DNA from: a virus
Direction: 5' to 3' (one strand)
Length of the DNA: 43,314 nt
Virus record (IMG/VR): IMGVR_UViG_3300031785_000012
Location: 1-43,314 of that record
In this document: positions 41,140 to 43,314 of the stretch, one piece after another
Layout of the letters: each line of letters opens with the position of its first letter
Position numbering within the stretch: the stretch's first letter is position 1
Notes under the pieces: generated by a model
Told to the model about the DNA's origin: nothing
Databases searched by the model: none
Seen by the model: only the letters and a program-made list of their open reading frames with translations
Program-made: the position numbers and the translations under genes

Positions 41140-42026
41140 GAGTTCTAGACCTATTCTCTGGCATAGGTGGCTTTGCCTATGCTGGACACCTCCTCGGCGG
41201 TTTCACTACCCTCGACTTCGTAGAGATTGACCCATACTGTCAGCAGATTCTACGCAAAAACTTCCCTAACGTACCTATCCATGACGACATCACAACCTTC
41301 GATACCTCCTTCAGATTTGGTGAGTACGACCTCATCACCGCAGGATTTCCCTGTCAAGATCTCAGCTCGGCGGGCAAACAAGCTGGACTGGGAGCTGGCA
41401 CTCGCAGTGGCTTGTTCTACAGGGTCATGCAGATTGCTCGGCAAGTTCGACCTAAGTTCATCTTGCTCGAAAATGTTGCAAATACCATCAGTCACAACAA
41501 AGGGCAGACCTTCCAACAAATACTCCACGAAATTGCCCAAAGCGGGTATAATGCTGAGTGGGGCATTGTATCAGCACGAGACGTGGGCGGGTGTCACCTC
41601 CGCAAACGCATCTGGATTATTGCCTACGCCAACGACCCAAGATACTATCGCACATCCAAATGCCAAACTGACACCAAATGGACGGAGACTATCGCCGAAA
41701 GGTACAAGTCACAGCCTCAATCTACAGGACAAGCTCACACTGTTGCCAACACCACGAGCCTCAGAGTGGAAGGGGATAGGAGTCAAGGGCAGCAAGAGCA
41801 GCTTGCGTTGGCAGAAACAGGGCTACTTGACTGGAGTGATACAGGAATCCGACTCGGTTCCGACTGGCGAACCTATGCATCTCAACCCATGCTTCGTAGA
41901 GGAGATGATGGGCTATCCCGTAGGGTGGACAGACTTAAATGCCTAGGCAACACCATATGTCCGCAAACCGCAACAATTCCACTCAATCGTGTCAAACAAC
42001 TTGACGCTCTCTTCCAGCATAGCTAA
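41136..42026 (+). CDS. C5 cytosine-specific DNA methyltransferase
   Basis: A 296-aa enzyme that transfers methyl from S-adenosylmethionine to cytosine C5. Motif I is DLFSGIGGF (residues 4-12), motif IV AGFPCQDLS with the catalytic Cys (about C73), motif VI LLENV, motif VIII LRKRIWI, and motifs IX-X are RVDRLKCLGNTICPQ. No restriction partner lies nearby, so protection from host restriction is more likely than an R-M system. The target-recognition segment (about residues 165-255) also encodes a conserved-looking protein in the +1 frame. C+G content is visibly higher than in virion genes. Confidence 0.92.
   Translation: MRVLDLFSGIGGFAYAGHLLGGFTTLDFVEIDPYCQQILRKNFPNVPIHDDITTFDTSFRFGEYDLITAGFPCQDLSSAGKQAGLGAGTRSGLFYRVMQIARQVRPKFILLENVANTISHNKGQTFQQILHEIAQSGYNAEWGIVSARDVGGCHLRKRIWIIAYANDPRYYRTSKCQTDTKWTETIAERYKSQPQSTGQAHTVANTTSLRVEGDRSQGQQEQLALAETGLLDWSDTGIRLGSDWRTYASQPMLRRGDDGLSRRVDRLKCLGNTICPQTATIPLNRVKQLDALFQHS
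41590..41946 (+). other. Alternative-frame ORF with methyltransferase-associated motifs
   Basis: In the +1 frame relative to the methyltransferase, an open frame (from ATG 41227, stop 41946) encodes LLPTPTTQD (41617-41643), LLPTPRASEWKG (about 41739-41774) and LNPCFVEEMMGYPVGWTDL (about 41884-41940). These are motifs I recognise from C-terminal parts of proteins annotated as DNA cytosine methyltransferases in other phages. The start used, if any, is unknown. It may be a real overlapping gene, a frameshift extension, or a historical shadow. Confidence 0.45.
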
Positions 42027-42074
42027 TATGTTGGATGAGGGTCTCACCCTCTGTTGTTCACCACTTTCATCATC

Positions 42075-42365
42075 ATGAAACCAAAGTCACGTACTTCCAC
42101 ATGCGTCAAAACTATTGACGTATCTCCACTCACTGGCACAGCCATAGTTGAGTTTTTGACTGGTACACGCTACGAGTACAACAATGTATCTCGCAAAGCT
42201 ATTGCCAATCTACTTGCACAACCTAACATGAGCCTTGGCTTCTGGGTCAACGCTAACTGTAAGGCTAAAGGTGTCAAGTGCAGAGAGATCACACCAGCAT
42301 CTTTCTACAAACACAAACTTGCCAAGGTCAGACTTGTGCAAGAACCTGTACTTCCTCAAATCTAA
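42075..42365 (+). CDS. KTSC-domain-like protein, 96 aa
   Basis: ATG 42075 chosen; an in-frame ATG at 42054 would add seven residues. The core (VKTIDVSPLTGTAIVEFLTGTRYEYNNVSRKAIANLL..) fits the KTSC fold, in which a short beta sheet (ID--TGTAIVEFLTGTRYEYNNV) is followed by a helix. KTSC domains occur in phage and bacterial proteins, often next to nucleases or lysyl-tRNA synthetase; their function is unclear. The last 30 residues are basic. Its stop overlaps the next ATG (TAATG). A gap of about 48 bases separates it from the methyltransferase. Confidence 0.72.
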   Translation: MKPKSRTSTCVKTIDVSPLTGTAIVEFLTGTRYEYNNVSRKAIANLLAQPNMSLGFWVNANCKAKGVKCREITPASFYKHKLAKVRLVQEPVLPQI

Positions 42366-42565
42366 TGCCAACAATGCAAGTCACTTTTGATCGCAGTGTA
42401 GCCTCCTCTATCATGGAGGCTGGCTACAACTACACACCATCTGGAAACTCCACTATCGCTGTGGATTTTGATTCAAACAAAGACATCTATGATGCACTAG
42501 CTGATGCTGGACTCGAACACATCGCAGATTCCGTGATCTACACCAATTACTATGAAATTAATTGA
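42365..42565 (+). CDS. Small early protein, 66 aa
   Basis: ATG 42365 overlaps the previous stop; a longer in-frame start at 42278 would lie inside the KTSC-like gene. The product (MPTMQVTFDRSVASSIMEAG...) has a compact beta/alpha look and an acidic end (DSVIYTNYYEIN). No family recognised. Overlaps the next gene by 14 bases. Confidence 0.6.
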   Translation: MPTMQVTFDRSVASSIMEAGYNYTPSGNSTIAVDFDSNKDIYDALADAGLEHIADSVIYTNYYEIN

Positions 42566-42932
42566 CAATGAGATTCAGGAAGCCTACAAATCAGGACAGG
42601 CTAAACAATGCAAAGAGTGTGGAGAAATCAAACTCCTCCAAGACTTTCCACTCTTTAGCACTAAGGGAGCAGGTCGCAAGAATACTTGCAAACATTGCTC
42701 CAACAAACAAGCGACAGTCAGACGAAGACTGAGACGCACCCACCCTGTACCTCCAGCTGGCGACTGTCCAGCATGTGGTAGGCATACCACTAAATGGGTT
42801 CTCGATCATGACCACAAAACTGACAGGTTCAGAGGTTATATTTGCGACTCATGCAATGTAGCTTTTGGTAAGTTCAATGACGACCCATCAACAATGCAAC
42901 GCTCACTCAACTGGCTCCAATCACATGGCTGA
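42552..42932 (+). CDS. Endonuclease VII-like recombination nuclease
   Basis: A 126-aa protein with an N-terminal zinc ribbon (CKECG and CKHC, residues 20-23 and 46-49) and a C-terminal His-Me core: CPACG, LDHDHKTDRFRGYICDSCN. The D-H-D-H-x-T-x2-F-R-G pattern followed by CxxCN and GKFNDD is typical of the phage T4 endonuclease VII family, which resolves branched DNA. The active-site His/Asp and four zinc-binding Cys are present. The genome also encodes an unrelated resolvase (T7 gp3 type). The window boundary cuts this gene at its second copy (positions 1-64). Confidence 0.88.
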   Translation: MKLIDNEIQEAYKSGQAKQCKECGEIKLLQDFPLFSTKGAGRKNTCKHCSNKQATVRRRLRRTHPVPPAGDCPACGRHTTKWVLDHDHKTDRFRGYICDSCNVAFGKFNDDPSTMQRSLNWLQSHG

Positions 42933-43185
42933 CATCATCAACCTCAAACCAACAGACGAACAGCAGTACATCAAAACCTTTGACTGCTGTGACGACCCGA
43001 TTGTCTTTACAATCACACGCCAATCCATGTATTCAGACACTGGCACAATATGTGGAGTGTTTGATTCCATTGACACCACAATGGTTAGACTCAGACGTGT
43101 TATGCAAAGTCCCAGAGATGGCGACAAGTTCGTTGTTGAAACACACAACCTACGTAACATCCAACAAGAGGAGGATTTGAATTGA
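42925..43185 (+). CDS. Small early protein, 86 aa (second copy of 57-317)
   Basis: Identical copy of the gene at 57-317, present because of the terminal overlap. In the circular or unit genome there is one copy. ATG overlaps the endonuclease VII-like stop. Confidence 0.65.
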   Translation: MADIINLKPTDEQQYIKTFDCCDDPIVFTITRQSMYSDTGTICGVFDSIDTTMVRLRRVMQSPRDGDKFVVETHNLRNIQQEEDLN

Positions 43186-43310
43186 GTACACCACACGCAC
43201 AAGAACGCCTGGAATCTATCTTCGAGGAGGTCAAGGCTGCTTTCCCTTACTACGATGAGGAGAAGCAAGCTGAGATTGCCATGAAGAGATTTGAGGACGA
43301 GCTTGTATGA
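43182..43310 (+). CDS. Small acidic protein, 42 aa, TTG start (second copy of 314-442)
   Basis: Identical copy of the gene at 314-442, caused by the terminal overlap. The upstream AGGAGG (43169-43174) is retained. Confidence 0.55.
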   Translation: MSTPHAQERLESIFEEVKAAFPYYDEEKQAEIAMKRFEDELV

Positions 43311-43314
43311 GAGA

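Larger units (their letters stand above)
42869..43314. repeat. Terminal direct repeat, right copy
   Basis: Identical to 1-446. It contains the end of the endonuclease VII-like gene and the second copies of the 86-aa and 42-aa genes. Confidence 0.95.

Noticed and set aside
1-43314. CRISPR arrays, insertion sequences, rRNA genes, psbA, integrase and thioredoxin
   Set aside because: I looked for regularly spaced repeats, transposase motifs and the named proteins and found none. Only coding repeats in the fibre resemble arrays.

Overview
The window looks like the complete genome of a T7-like (autographivirus-type) podovirus that infects a marine cyanobacterium. It carries the T7 replication and virion gene set in T7 order: single-subunit RNA polymerase, SSB, endonuclease I, primase-helicase, DNA polymerase, exonuclease, portal, scaffold, capsid, tail tubes, internal virion proteins, fibre and terminase. 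A high-light-inducible (Hli) protein sits just upstream of the capsid gene and points to a photosynthetic host. I see no psbA, transaldolase, thioredoxin or integrase. Bases 1-446 are repeated exactly at 42869-43314, so the unit genome is about 42,868 bp, and the window opens inside an endonuclease VII-like gene. All supported genes are on the + strand.

Layout. 1-1116 holds small early proteins. 1146-8478 is the T7 replication module; its family A DNA polymerase is split into separate exonuclease and polymerase ORFs. 8472-10588 encodes a compact class I ribonucleotide reductase (NrdA/NrdB) whose beta subunit appears to lack the radical tyrosine. 10742-13490 holds a gp7.3-like protein, portal and scaffold. 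13501-15397 is a cassette of 13 very small, overlapping genes, mostly lysine-rich or membrane peptides, including hli. 15570-16739 is the capsid gene, followed by a strong intrinsic terminator. 16779-34292 encodes tail tubes, internal core proteins (an M23 peptidase domain in the gp15-like protein) and a very long fibre with a cupredoxin-like site, repeats and an S74 chaperone. 34292-35995 holds holin-like and secreted small proteins, and 35988-38820 holds the terminase genes with an HNH gene between them.

38821-40270 is mostly non-coding. It holds T7-type promoter-like sites (CACTATA core), sigma70-type promoters, two sequences very close to the classical Fur box flanking a promoter, and a tRNA 3'-half resembling an attachment core. 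The physical ends of the packaged genome may also lie here, because this is where T7-type genomes start and end. 40271-42932 encodes an early accessory block: a conserved phage protein, a C5 cytosine methyltransferase, a KTSC-like protein and an endonuclease VII-like protein.

Inferred programme: host polymerase starts at the sigma70 promoters in 39155-40270 and transcribes the accessory block and, across the circular junction, the RNA polymerase gene. The phage polymerase then transcribes the replication and virion genes. The early block is visibly richer in G+C than the virion genes at 17-34 kb. Shine-Dalgarno sequences are mostly weak, and many genes are joined by TAATG or ATGA overlaps, which suggests translational coupling.
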